A stretch of DNA of 62,555 nt from Teichococcus aerophilus (GTDB taxonomy: Bacteria > Pseudomonadota > Alphaproteobacteria > Acetobacterales > Acetobacteraceae): assembly GCF_014490485.1 (NCBI RefSeq), contig NZ_JACTVA010000030.1, forward strand, positions 1 through 62,555, given 5' to 3'. The notes under the pieces were generated by a model. The model was not told the DNA's origin. It did no database searches and saw only the letters and a program-made list of their open reading frames with translations. A program made the translations under genes and the position numbers. Shown piece after piece: positions 25,655 through 34,548 of the stretch. The stretch's first letter is position 1. Every line of letters begins with the position of its first letter.

Positions 25655-27240
25655 TGCGGCGTGGCGTGGGCGCCGGTGGCGAGGGTCAGCTCATCCGCCC
25701 GTGCCTCGAAGCCAATGCCCTTGCGGGCGGCCCAGATGTTCTGGAACTGGTAGAGCGGGATGAAGGCGACATCGTCCAGCGCCTGGTGCGCCGCCTGGCG
25801 CAGCAGTTGCTCCCGCCGCGTGTCATCCAGCGTGGAAATGGCGCGGGCGCTGAGCGCGTCCAGCGACGGGTTGGAGTAGCGGCTCCAGTTGTAGGTGCCG
25901 GTGCCCTTGGTGGCGTCCACCGTCATCAACAGGTTCCGCAGCAACAGGCCCGCTTCCATCGACGGATTGTTGAGGCTGCCGAAATAGGCGCTGAACTGCT
26001 GCCGCGCGCCGCGGGCCGAGTAGACGGAGAAGGGCACCGCCTCCACCGCCGTCTGCACGCCGATGCGCGTCCACATCTGCGCCACCGCCTGGGTGATCTC
26101 GGCGGCATAGGGCGTGCGGTCGTTGGCGGTGCTCAGCGTCATGCGGAAGCCGTCCGGGAAGCCGGCCTCGGCCAGCAGCGCCTTGGCCCGGACGGGGTCG
26201 TAGGCCGGCAGGCCGAGCTCCGGCAGGGCGGAGAAGGAGCCGGGCGGCAACCACTGGCCGGTGGCGCTGCCAGTGCCCATCATCACCCGCTCCGTGATGG
26301 CGGGACGGTTGATGGCCATGGAGAGCGCCTGCCGCACCTTCAACAGGCGCAGCGGCGTCGGCTCGATCGGCTTGCCGCTGCTGTCGGTGATGCGCGGCGC
26401 CTCGGCCGCCGGGGCGTAGATGGGGTTGATGTAGCCGACCCGGCTGCCCGGCACGGCAAAGATGCCGATCTGGCTTTCCTGCCGCAGCCTTGGCAGGTCC
26501 GCCGCCGACGGGGCCTCGATGATATCCAGGTCGCCGGCGAGCAGGGAGGCGGTGCGGGCGCCGATATTGCTGACCATGCGCAGCGTCACCTGCTCCCACT
26601 CCGGCCGGCCGCCCCCCCAGGCCTCGTTGCGGGCGAGCACGAGACGGTCGCCAGAGGTGTAGCTGGTGAAGCGGAAGGGGCCGGTGCCGACCATCGCCTT
26701 GCCGGAATTGTAGTCCGCCGTGCTGGCGCCCTTCCCCACATGCTCGGACACGATGGCGATGAAGGAGAGGTCGCTCGGCAGGCTTGGCACCGCGCCGGCG
26801 GTGGTGACGCGCAGCACCGTGGGCGAGACCACCTGCATGTCCTGGATGGGCCGCACCAGGTTCTCGAAGCCACCCAGGCTGTTCGGCACGTTGCGGGCGC
26901 GCTGCAGGCTGAAGGCGACATCGGCGGCGGTGAAGGGCTGGCCATCATGCCAGCGCACGTCCGGGCGCAGGCGGAATTCCCACTCCGTCTCCGACACCGG
27001 GGCCCAGGACAGGGCGAGGCCCGGCTGCAGCCGGCCATCGGCGCCGCGATGGACCAGCCGGTCGAAGATGCTGAAGGCGGCGGTGTTGTTGGGCGAGGTG
27101 CTATAGAAATGCGGGTCCAGCGTGCTGACCGGGCTGCTCATGCCGATGCGGAGGACCTGGGGCGTTTGGGCCTGGGTGCGGGCCGGGCCCAGCAGGGCGG
27201 CGCAGCCGATGGCGCAGGACAGCAGCAATCGCATCATCAT
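25651..27240 (-). CDS. ABC transporter substrate-binding protein, family 5 (Dpp/Opp type)
   Basis: 529 residues, starting within MMM at 27240. A Sec signal (LLLSCAIGCAALLGPARTQA) is followed by the SBP_bac_5 hallmarks FSIFDRLVHRG, WEFRLRPDVRWHDGQPFTAADVAFS and VGTGPFRFTSY, and a C-terminal lobe. It should bind a peptide or other small molecule in the periplasm. It leads unit B, with the repeated operator about 70 bp upstream. No permease or ATPase genes accompany it; the only complete Dpp-type permease set in the window is at 37665-41196 with its own receptor. Confidence 0.9.
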   Translation of the reverse strand: MMMRLLLSCAIGCAALLGPARTQAQTPQVLRIGMSSPVSTLDPHFYSTSPNNTAAFSIFDRLVHRGADGRLQPGLALSWAPVSETEWEFRLRPDVRWHDGQPFTAADVAFSLQRARNVPNSLGGFENLVRPIQDMQVVSPTVLRVTTAGAVPSLPSDLSFIAIVSEHVGKGASTADYNSGKAMVGTGPFRFTSYTSGDRLVLARNEAWGGGRPEWEQVTLRMVSNIGARTASLLAGDLDIIEAPSAADLPRLRQESQIGIFAVPGSRVGYINPIYAPAAEAPRITDSSGKPIEPTPLRLLKVRQALSMAINRPAITERVMMGTGSATGQWLPPGSFSALPELGLPAYDPVRAKALLAEAGFPDGFRMTLSTANDRTPYAAEITQAVAQMWTRIGVQTAVEAVPFSVYSARGARQQFSAYFGSLNNPSMEAGLLLRNLLMTVDATKGTGTYNWSRYSNPSLDALSARAISTLDDTRREQLLRQAAHQALDDVAFIPLYQFQNIWAARKGIGFEARADELTLATGAHATPQ

Positions 27241-27653
27241 GGTGTTGCTCCTCCGGCGCTTCCCCCCGTGGGTGGAAGCCCGCTTTTGTTTGGTGCCGTC
27301 GGCGTTTTTATCGTTCTTCGATATTCAATATTGATATTGGGGCATGGCTGCACGGCCGCGTCAATGGCGTTGTTCGCGCCGCCCGGCCGTATGGCCGCAT
27401 CCGCCGCCGCCCGACATGGCGGATATCCGCCCGCGCCCGGCTGCATCGTTGCCGGCATGCGCGCGGGTGCGGACCCGCCAGTGGTGGCCGTCCAGCCCAG
27501 GCCTTGGCTAACGCTTGCTGAGCGCCTTTGGCACGTCTCGACCGGGGCTGGCTGCGGGGCCTGAACCGCCGAAATTGGGGCAGCCACCGGCCCGGTGCCT
27601 CGCGGGTCCGTGTTCCGCATTGACTTCCGGCCAAGGGTGAGGAATGTGCTGCC
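27241..27653. other. Divergent intergenic region with promoters for unit B and the histidine kinase
   Basis: This 413-bp gap separates divergent genes. Next to the unit B side it holds the three-half-site operator (27308-27333) within an AT-richer stretch (27300-27340). The remaining roughly 300 bp towards the kinase is GC-rich, and I see no gene, RNA or palindrome there that I can support. Confidence 0.5.
27308..27333 (-). promoter_or_regulatory. Three-half-site operator upstream of unit B
   Basis: The plus strand reads TATCG-N5-CGATA-N5-TATTG, matching the site at 20977-21002 in 22 of 26 positions, including spacing and the flanking TT. The last half-site has one deviation. It lies 68-93 bp upstream of the ABC receptor start. 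Sharing between two same-strand units, with an IclR gene inside one, points to co-regulation. Confidence 0.65.
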
Positions 27654-30600
27654 ATGTCCCCTTGCCAGCCCGATGCCCGCTCCCTCCTCGCCGAGCTTCA
27701 GCAGATGCTGGCCCACGCCGCGTCGTCGGGGCAGGAGGCGCCGGCGGTGCGGGAGGCGCTGAGCCTGCTGCGGCAGCATGCGCCCCAGGCAGCCGGCGGA
27801 ACCCCCCTGCCCTGGCCGGCCGGCGGCGGCGAATGCGGCGCCTTGATCCGTGAGCGGGACTGGAGCGGCACCTGCCTGGGCCCGATGTCCGGCTGGTCCC
27901 CGGCGCTGCTGGCGACCGTCTCCAACGTAGTGAACTCGCCGGTGCCGAAGGTGCTGATGTGGGGCGAGAACCACGTCATGCTCTACAACGATGCGTATCG
28001 GGAGATCGCGGGCGGCTACCACCCGGCGGCGCTGGGCCGCACCGTGCCGGCGGTATGGCCGGAGATCTGGGACTGGAACCGCGCCATCCTGCAACGCGGC
28101 TTCGCCGGCGAGGTCTGCTCCTACCGCGACCAGCCGATGACCCTGCTGCGCCACGGCGTGCCGGAGGACGTGACGCTCGACCTGTTCTACACCCCTGTCT
28201 ACGAGGTCGGCGGCCTGGTGGGCGGCGTGATGTGCACGGTGCTGGAGACGACCGGGCGCATCGCCATGGAACGCGGGCTGGCGGCGCGGGAGCAGGAATT
28301 GCGCTCCCTGGCCGATGCGCTGCCCATGCTGGTCTGCAAGCTGGACCGGGACTACGTCTACCGCTTCGCCAACAGCTTCTACGAGCCGTGGTTCGGCCAA
28401 GCGCCGGCGGCGGTGATCGGCCGCCACATGCGGGACGTGGTGGGGGAGGCCTTCTTCGCCCAGCGCCAGCCGCTGCTGGACCGTGCCCTGGCCGGCGAGA
28501 GCATCACCGGCGAGGTGGACATCCCCACCATCGGCGGCGGCAGCCGGCGCTGCGAACTGAGCTACCTGCCCAGCCGCGACGGCCACGGCGTGGTGGATGG
28601 CGTGCAGATCCTGGCCATCGACATCGACGAGCGCGCCCGCCGGCAGGCGGCGCTGGACCTCAGCAACCGGCGCTTCCGCACGGCGGTGGATGCGGTCCAT
28701 GGCGTGTTGTGGACCAACAGCCCCGATGGCCGCATGGTGGGCGAGCAGCCCGGCTGGGCCGCGCTGACCGGCCAGGCCTTCGAGGAATACCAGGACTACG
28801 GCTGGGCCAACGCCGTGCACCCGGACGACATGCAGCCGACGCTGGATGCCTGGAACGCCGCCGTCGCCAGCCGTGGCATGTTCGTATTCGAGCACCGGGT
28901 GATGCACCACAGCGGCGCCTGGCGCCACTTCGCCATCCGCGGCCTGCCGATGCTGGACGAGGCCGGCGAGATCCGTGAATGGGTCGGCGTCCATACCGAC
29001 ATCACCGAGCAGCGCGCGGCCGAGGCAGCGCTGCGCCAGCACTCCCAGGCCCTGGCCTCCCAGATCCGCCACCGGGAGCAGGCGGAGGAGCAACTGCGCA
29101 GCCTGAACGAGACGCTGGAGGCGCGCGTCATCGCCGAGATCGGCGAGCGGCGGCAGGCGGAAGCCAAGCTGGCGCAGGCGCAGAAGCTGGAGACCGTCGG
29201 CAAGCTGACCGGCGGCGTGGCGCATGACTTCAACAACCTGCTGCAAGTGGTCTCCGGCAGCCTGCAGCTCCTCTCCCGCGACATCGCCGGCAATCCGCGC
29301 GCGGAGCGGCACGCGGCGAATGCCATGGCCGGCGTCTCCCGCGGTTCCCGCCTGGCGTCGCAGCTTCTGGCCTTCGGGCGGCGGCAGGCGCTGGAGCCCA
29401 AGGTGGTCAACGTCACCCGCTTCGTGCAGGGCATGGACGACATGCTGCGCCGGGCGCTGGGCGAGGCCATCGAGGTGGAGACGGTGCTGGGCGGCGGGCT
29501 GTGGAACACCTTCATCGACCCGACGCAGATCGAGAACGCGCTGCTCAACCTCGCCATCAATGCGCGGGACGCCATGGGCGGCACCGGGCAGTTGACGGTG
29601 GAGCTGGCGAACGCGCATCTGGACGATGCCTACGCGCTGACGCATGACGAGGTGACGCCCGGCCAGTACGTGATGCTCGCCGTCTCGGACACCGGCTGCG
29701 GCATGCCGCCGGAGGTGATCGAACGGGTGTTCGAGCCGTTCTTCTCCACCAAGGAGGAAGGCAAGGGCTCCGGCCTCGGCCTGTCCATGGTGTATGGCTT
29801 CGTCAAGCAATCCGGTGGCCACATCAAGATCTATTCGGAAGTCGGCCACGGCACCACCATCAAGCTGTACCTGCCCCGCGCGATGCAGGCGGAGGATGTG
29901 GTGGTGCAGGTGGATGCCGGCCCGACCGTCGGCGGCACCGAGACCATCCTGGTGGTGGAGGACGATGCGGAGGTGCGGGAGGTGGTGGTCGCCATGCTCA
30001 CCGACCTCGGCTATCGCGTGCTGAAGGCGGTGGACGCCGGCAGTGCGCTGGTGGTGATCGAGAGCGGTATCCCGATCGACCTGCTGTTCACCGACGTGGT
30101 GATGCCCGGCAAGCTCAAGAGCCCGGAACTGGCCCGCAAGGCGCGCGAGCGGCTGCCTAACGTCGCGGTGCTGTTCACCTCCGGCTACACGGAGAATTCC
30201 ATCGTCCATGGCGGCCGGCTGGATGCGGGGGTCGAGCTGCTCTCCAAGCCCTATCCGCGCGAGGCATTGGCGCGGAAGGTGCGCCATGTGCTGGCCAACC
30301 AGGCGCAGCGCCGGCAGGCACAGCCCAGGCCGGGCATGCCGCGCCCGGCCGCGCCCCCTGCCCCCATGCCTGCCCTGGCGCCGCAGCCGGTGGCGGCCGC
30401 GCGCGCCATGGTGCTGTTGGTGGAGGACGATGCGCTGATCCGCGGCAACTCGGCCGAGATGCTGCGCGATGCCGGCTTCACCGTCATCGAGGCCGGCAGC
30501 GCGGAAGAAGGCGCGAAGGCGCTGAAGGATGCGGCGATCGACGTCATCGTCACCGACATCAACCTGCCCGGCGCCTCGGGGGCGGAGCTTGTCGCGCATG

Positions 30601-30779
30601 CGCGGGCCGCGCGTTCCGATATCGGCATCGTCTTCGCCAGCGGCGATGCCGCGCCGCTGCTGCGCGGCGAGCTGGCGGGCAGCGTATCCCTGACCAAGCC
30701 GTATGACGGTGCGTCCCTGGTGGCGGCGGTGCTGGCCTGCCTGCAGCCGCCGGCGGCGGAGACGGCGGAGGAAGCCTGA
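27654..30779 (+). CDS. Hybrid sensor histidine kinase with PAS domains and two receiver domains
   Basis: 1041 residues. Probably cytosolic, as no membrane segment is seen. Order: an N-terminal PAS-like region (about 60-205) with DWSGTCLGPMSGWSPALL and MLYNDAYREIAGGYHPAALG; two further PAS domains (about 215-335 and 340-460); a short coiled coil; HisKA with His524 in GVAHDFNNLL; HATPase_c with NALLNLAINARDAM, DTGCGMPPE and GSGLGLSMVYGF; then two receiver domains with Asp814 (LFTDVVMPG) and Asp968 (IVTDINLPG), joined by a Pro/Ala-rich linker. The signal is probably small-molecule, redox or light, but no cofactor residue such as the LOV NCRFL motif is present. No separate response regulator is adjacent. 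It is convergent with the receptor gene ending at 30862. Confidence 0.9.
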   Translation: MSPCQPDARSLLAELQQMLAHAASSGQEAPAVREALSLLRQHAPQAAGGTPLPWPAGGGECGALIRERDWSGTCLGPMSGWSPALLATVSNVVNSPVPKVLMWGENHVMLYNDAYREIAGGYHPAALGRTVPAVWPEIWDWNRAILQRGFAGEVCSYRDQPMTLLRHGVPEDVTLDLFYTPVYEVGGLVGGVMCTVLETTGRIAMERGLAAREQELRSLADALPMLVCKLDRDYVYRFANSFYEPWFGQAPAAVIGRHMRDVVGEAFFAQRQPLLDRALAGESITGEVDIPTIGGGSRRCELSYLPSRDGHGVVDGVQILAIDIDERARRQAALDLSNRRFRTAVDAVHGVLWTNSPDGRMVGEQPGWAALTGQAFEEYQDYGWANAVHPDDMQPTLDAWNAAVASRGMFVFEHRVMHHSGAWRHFAIRGLPMLDEAGEIREWVGVHTDITEQRAAEAALRQHSQALASQIRHREQAEEQLRSLNETLEARVIAEIGERRQAEAKLAQAQKLETVGKLTGGVAHDFNNLLQVVSGSLQLLSRDIAGNPRAERHAANAMAGVSRGSRLASQLLAFGRRQALEPKVVNVTRFVQGMDDMLRRALGEAIEVETVLGGGLWNTFIDPTQIENALLNLAINARDAMGGTGQLTVELANAHLDDAYALTHDEVTPGQYVMLAVSDTGCGMPPEVIERVFEPFFSTKEEGKGSGLGLSMVYGFVKQSGGHIKIYSEVGHGTTIKLYLPRAMQAEDVVVQVDAGPTVGGTETILVVEDDAEVREVVVAMLTDLGYRVLKAVDAGSALVVIESGIPIDLLFTDVVMPGKLKSPELARKARERLPNVAVLFTSGYTENSIVHGGRLDAGVELLSKPYPREALARKVRHVLANQAQRRQAQPRPGMPRPAAPPAPMPALAPQPVAAARAMVLLVEDDALIRGNSAEMLRDAGFTVIEAGSAEEGAKALKDAAIDVIVTDINLPGASGAELVAHARAARSDIGIVFASGDAAPLLRGELAGSVSLTKPYDGASLVAAVLACLQPPAAETAEEA

Positions 30780-30825
30780 CCGGCGCTGGCTTCGGCAAGG
30801 ACGCTGCCACCCGCAACGATGAAGC

Positions 30826-30855
30826 GAAGGGCCGGGGATAGCACCCCGGCCCTTC
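30826..30855. terminator. Bidirectional terminator between convergent genes
   Basis: GAAGGGCCGGGG (30826-30837) pairs perfectly with CCCCGGCCCTTC (30844-30855) around a 6-nt loop, between the kinase stop (30779) and the minus-strand receptor stop (30862). This is a 12-bp stem with only short T/A flanks. It is unrelated to the repeat family at other convergent ends. Confidence 0.7.
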
Positions 30856-30861
30856 TTGCGT

Positions 30862-32451
30862 TCAGGCCGGGCGGACGTTCCAGAAGGTCGGGATGCCGCC
30901 GCCGATGCCGGTGATGGATTTGCGGTACGCCGTCGGCTGCACGTACTGGCCGAGCGGGTAGTACGGCACGTCGATCATCGCCTGCTTCTGCATGTCGACG
31001 CAGATGGCCTTCTGCGCGGCTTCGTCCGGTGCGCGGAACCAGGCGGTGCGCAACTCCTCCAGCCGGGGGCTGGTGGACCAGCCGGCATAGGCGGCCTCCC
31101 CATTGCCGCGCAGGGCGATGTGCCCGGCCGGGTTCAGCCAGTCCATGCCGGCCCAGCTGGTGACGAAGGCGTTCCAGCCGCCGGCCTCCGCGCTGTCCTT
31201 GCGGTTGCGCCGCGTCAGCATGGTGCCCCAGTCCAGCGCCATGTAGTCGACGTTCAGGCCGGCCTGCTGGAACATGTCCGCCGCCACGTCGCCCTGCGAT
31301 TTCAGCGTGGGGCTGTCGGCCGGCACCATCAGCACCACCTTCTCCCCCTTGTAGCCGGCGGCCTTGATCTCGGCGCGCACCTTGGCGAAGTCGCGCGGGC
31401 CGGTCAGCGGGCCCAGCCCTTCCTCGCTCGCCATCGGCGTCCCCGGCGCGAAGAAGCCAAGGGGCACGTGGTAGAGCGAGGGGTCGGAACCGGCCAGCGC
31501 TTCCATGAAGGAGGTCTGGTCGATGGCGCCGAACAGCGCGCGGCGGATGGCGGGATTGTCGAAGGGCGGTTGCAGGTGGTTGACGCGCAGCATGGTCACC
31601 ATGCCCGTCGGGTCCAGCACCTTGACCTCGACATTCGGTGCCTTGCGCAGCAGCGGCAGCATGTCGTGGTAGGCGTATTCCATCCAGTCCTGCTCGCCGG
31701 CCTGCAGGGCGGAGGTGGCGGTGCCGATATCCGGCATGGTGTTCCAGACGACGCGGTCGTAGTGCACGACCTTCGGGCCCGCCGTCCAATCCGGCCGGCC
31801 GGTCTCGCGCGGCTTATAGCCGGCGAATTTCTCATAGACGTTGCGGGCGCCTGGCACGCGCTCATCCGGCACGAAGCGGAACGGGCCGCTGCCGACGATC
31901 TCCCGCACCTGCTGGAACGGGTCGGTCTGCGCCAGCCGCTCCGGCATCATGGCGCACATGGGGGACGGGATCTTGCCCAGCGCTTCCGGCAGCAACGGGA
32001 AGGGATATTTCAGCCGGAAGCGAATGGTGCGGTCATCGGCGGCGGAGAGTTCGTCCGTCGCCTGCATCAGCGTGGCGCCGAAGGGGTCGCGCTTCGCCCA
32101 GCGCTGGATGCTGGCGACGCAATCCCGCGCCAGCACCTTCTCCCCATCATGCCACAGCAGGCCGGGCCGCAGGGTCAGGTTCCACAGCTTCCCGTCATTC
32201 TCGATGCTGTGGCCTTCCAGCATCTGCGGCTGCATCTTGAAGTTGCTGTCCATGCCGTACAGCGTGTCGAACACCAGGTAGCCGTGGTTCCGGCTGACAT
32301 AGGGCGTGGTGTAGACCGGATCGAGATAGACCAGATCGATCTGCGGGATGAAGCGCAGCGTCGTCATCGACTGCGCCCTGAGCTTCGCGGGCGCGGCGAG
32401 CGTGGCCAGGGAGGCCGCGCCTGCGCCCTTGAGTAACGTGCGTCGTTCCAT
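30862..32451 (-). CDS. ABC transporter substrate-binding protein, family 5, Tat-like leader (orphan)
   Basis: 529 residues from ATG 32451, preceded by GAGGAG; the ORF's 37-codon extension upstream is not supported. The leader MERRTLLKGAGAASLATLAAP is Tat-like. Family-5 receptor features include LVFDTLYGMD, WNLTLRPGLLWHDGEKV and EIVGSGPFRF. It probably binds peptides or related solutes. No transporter genes are adjacent; it is divergent from the 32773-41196 importer operon, which has its own receptor, so it may feed that permease or a distant one. Confidence 0.9.
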   Translation of the reverse strand: MERRTLLKGAGAASLATLAAPAKLRAQSMTTLRFIPQIDLVYLDPVYTTPYVSRNHGYLVFDTLYGMDSNFKMQPQMLEGHSIENDGKLWNLTLRPGLLWHDGEKVLARDCVASIQRWAKRDPFGATLMQATDELSAADDRTIRFRLKYPFPLLPEALGKIPSPMCAMMPERLAQTDPFQQVREIVGSGPFRFVPDERVPGARNVYEKFAGYKPRETGRPDWTAGPKVVHYDRVVWNTMPDIGTATSALQAGEQDWMEYAYHDMLPLLRKAPNVEVKVLDPTGMVTMLRVNHLQPPFDNPAIRRALFGAIDQTSFMEALAGSDPSLYHVPLGFFAPGTPMASEEGLGPLTGPRDFAKVRAEIKAAGYKGEKVVLMVPADSPTLKSQGDVAADMFQQAGLNVDYMALDWGTMLTRRNRKDSAEAGGWNAFVTSWAGMDWLNPAGHIALRGNGEAAYAGWSTSPRLEELRTAWFRAPDEAAQKAICVDMQKQAMIDVPYYPLGQYVQPTAYRKSITGIGGGIPTFWNVRPA

Positions 32452-32772
32452 GCGGGAAACTCCTCGGTCTCGGCCGGGCCAGGCGTGGGCGCGCTGCCCG
32501 TGCCGTCCATCGTGGCACGGCCATGCACGATCCATGCCGGGAATCTCTCGGCGAGCCGCCACCAGGGCACGGGCCGTCAGTCGGCGAGACTGCGTGGTAC
32601 CAGCCCTTTCCCTGCGCCTGCTGCCTCCAAGGCAGGCATCCTGCCTCGCCGAATGTGGTGATATCCCTGGACTGCCTGCACAGCGTGCATTTCCGCGGTT
32701 TTACCTGGTTGCCGCATGCGGCCAGATGCTCTCATCATCGCCGCACGGACCAGCAGGCAGGGAATTCCACCG
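32452..32772. other. Divergent promoter region between the orphan receptor and the importer operon
   Basis: This 321-bp gap has no gene. A palindrome TGCAC-AGC-GTGCA lies at 32677-32689, about 85 bp upstream of the epimerase start, and could be an operator, perhaps for the GntR encoded at 41611. Nothing else stands out. Confidence 0.35.
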
Positions 32773-33777
32773 ATGGCTGAACGTGACGATGTCCGGCCCC
32801 TGCGCGTCGCGCTGCTCGGCGGCAGTGGCTTTGTCGGGCTGAACATCGCCGAGGCGCTGCTGCGCCAGGGGCACCATGTGTTGTGCCTGGACCGCAACCC
32901 CTTCCCCGCCGCCGCGCGCACCGCCTTCGCCACGCTGCCGGGCCAGCTGCGCACCGAGATCTTCGACGTGACGCAACCCGGCCAGCTGGAGAGCGGCACG
33001 GATGCGCTGGTGCTGGGCGCCGCCATCACCGCCGGCACGGCGCGGGAGGCGGCGGACCCCGAGAGCATCCTCGCCGTCAACCTGGGCGCGCTGCCGGGGC
33101 TGTTGCGGGCAGCGCGGCAGGCGGGGGTGAAGCGGGTGTTGAACCTCAGCTCCGCCTCCGCCTACGGCGCCGGGCCGGGCGAGACGCCGCTGGCCGAGAC
33201 GGACCCGGCCCGCCCGGCGCAGCTCTACGGCATCACCAAGCTGGCCAGCGAGCAGGTGGGCGCGCGGCTGGCGGCGCTGTGGGGGATGGAATTCCTCAGC
33301 GTGCGGCTCAGCGCCGTGTTCGGCCCGTGGGAATACGCCACGGGGTTGCGGGACACGCTGAGCCCGCCCTTCCAGGTCATGCGGGCCGCCGCCCAGGGTG
33401 CGCCCGCGCTGCTGGCCCGCCCCGGGCTGCGGGACTGGGTCTACGCCCCGGATGTGGCGGAGGCCGTGGCGCTGCTGCTGCAGGCACGCAGGCCCGGCCA
33501 CGCCCTGTACAACATCACCCATCCCGGCCGCTGGCCGCTGCTGGATTGGGGCGGCGCCCTGGCCCGGGTGCCACGGGACGGCTTCGCCTGCCGGCTGGCC
33601 ACGGCGGGCGAGCACCCCGGCATCGACCTGCACGGCGCCGCCGACCGCGCGCCGCTGGACCCCGGCCGGATGGAAAGCGAATTCGGCTGGCGTGCGCGCT
33701 TCGGCGCGGCGGAATCGGCAGCGCATTACGAAGAATGGTGGCTGGCGCATGCCGCCGCCCTGATGGAGACGGCATGA
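32773..33777 (+). CDS. NAD-dependent epimerase/dehydratase family protein (extended SDR)
   Basis: 334 residues from ATG 32773 (an upstream ATG at 32716 lacks coding character). It has an NAD-binding Rossmann motif, LLGGSGFVGLNIAEALL, the catalytic Ser region NLSSASAYG and the YGITK Tyr/Lys pair, so the active site is complete. Substrate is unknown; relatives act on nucleotide sugars, lactones or other polyols. It is the first gene of a plus-strand operon and joins the next SDR by an ATGA overlap, suggesting that the two dehydrogenases act in one pathway on a compound brought in by the downstream importer. Confidence 0.85.
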   Translation: MAERDDVRPLRVALLGGSGFVGLNIAEALLRQGHHVLCLDRNPFPAAARTAFATLPGQLRTEIFDVTQPGQLESGTDALVLGAAITAGTAREAADPESILAVNLGALPGLLRAARQAGVKRVLNLSSASAYGAGPGETPLAETDPARPAQLYGITKLASEQVGARLAALWGMEFLSVRLSAVFGPWEYATGLRDTLSPPFQVMRAAAQGAPALLARPGLRDWVYAPDVAEAVALLLQARRPGHALYNITHPGRWPLLDWGGALARVPRDGFACRLATAGEHPGIDLHGAADRAPLDPGRMESEFGWRARFGAAESAAHYEEWWLAHAAALMETA

Positions 33778-34535
33778 AGCTCGACGGACGTATCGCCATC
33801 ATCACCGGCGGCGGCTCCGGCATCGGCGCCGCCACCGCCCGCCTGTTCGCCGCCGAGGGCGCCAGGGTCTGCGTGGTGGACCGCGACGCCGCCGCCGCCG
33901 ACGCCATCGTGGCGGAGATCGCCGCCGCCGGGGGCACGGCGATGGCCCGTGCTTCCGATGTCGGCGAGCCCGGCACGGCAGAGGCCGATGCGGCGGCAGT
34001 GCTGGCGGCCTGGGGGCGGATCGACGCCCTGGTCTGCGCCGCCGGCTTCTCCTCCGGCGGCACCGTGCTGACGACGACGCCGGAGGCGTGGGACGCGGTG
34101 CTGCGCGCCAATCTGGGCGGCACCTGGCTGTGGGCGCGCGCGGTGATCCCGGCGATGCAGGCGCAGGGGGGCGGTGCCATCGTCACCCTGGCCTCGCAGC
34201 TCGCCCGGGCCGGCGGGCGCGGCAACACGGCCTATATCGCCGCCAAGGGCGCCATCCTCAGCCTGACCAAGACGATGGCACTGGATTTCGTCGCGGACGG
34301 TATCCGCGTGAACGCCATCCTGCCCGGCGCGATCGATACGCCGCTGCTGGCGCGCAGCTTCGCCCGCCACGCGGACCCCGAGACACCGCGCGCGGCGTCC
34401 CGCGCCCGGCACCCGATGGGCCGCTTCGGCCGGGCGGAGGAAGTGGCGCAGGCCGCCCTCTACCTTGCCAGCGACGCCGCCAGCTTCACCACCGGGATCG
34501 AGCTGCCTGTCGATGGCGGCTGGCTCGCCGGCTGA
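33774..34535 (+). CDS. Short-chain dehydrogenase/reductase
   Basis: 253 residues from ATG 33774, overlapping the upstream stop by 4 bp. It has a classical SDR cofactor motif (ITGGGSGIGAATARLF), NxAG-like CAAG, a Ser in TLASQLA, YIAAK as the catalytic Tyr/Lys, and a C-terminal TGIELPVDGGW. It interconverts an alcohol and a ketone with NAD(P)H; substrate unknown. Second gene of the operon. Confidence 0.88.
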   Translation: MKLDGRIAIITGGGSGIGAATARLFAAEGARVCVVDRDAAAADAIVAEIAAAGGTAMARASDVGEPGTAEADAAAVLAAWGRIDALVCAAGFSSGGTVLTTTPEAWDAVLRANLGGTWLWARAVIPAMQAQGGGAIVTLASQLARAGGRGNTAYIAAKGAILSLTKTMALDFVADGIRVNAILPGAIDTPLLARSFARHADPETPRAASRARHPMGRFGRAEEVAQAALYLASDAASFTTGIELPVDGGWLAG

Positions 34536-34548
34536 CAGGTACGCAACG

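Noticed and set aside
27237-30599. A 1120-codon minus-strand open frame
   Set aside because: Antisense shadow of the histidine kinase, whose domains and active-site residues are complete on the plus strand.
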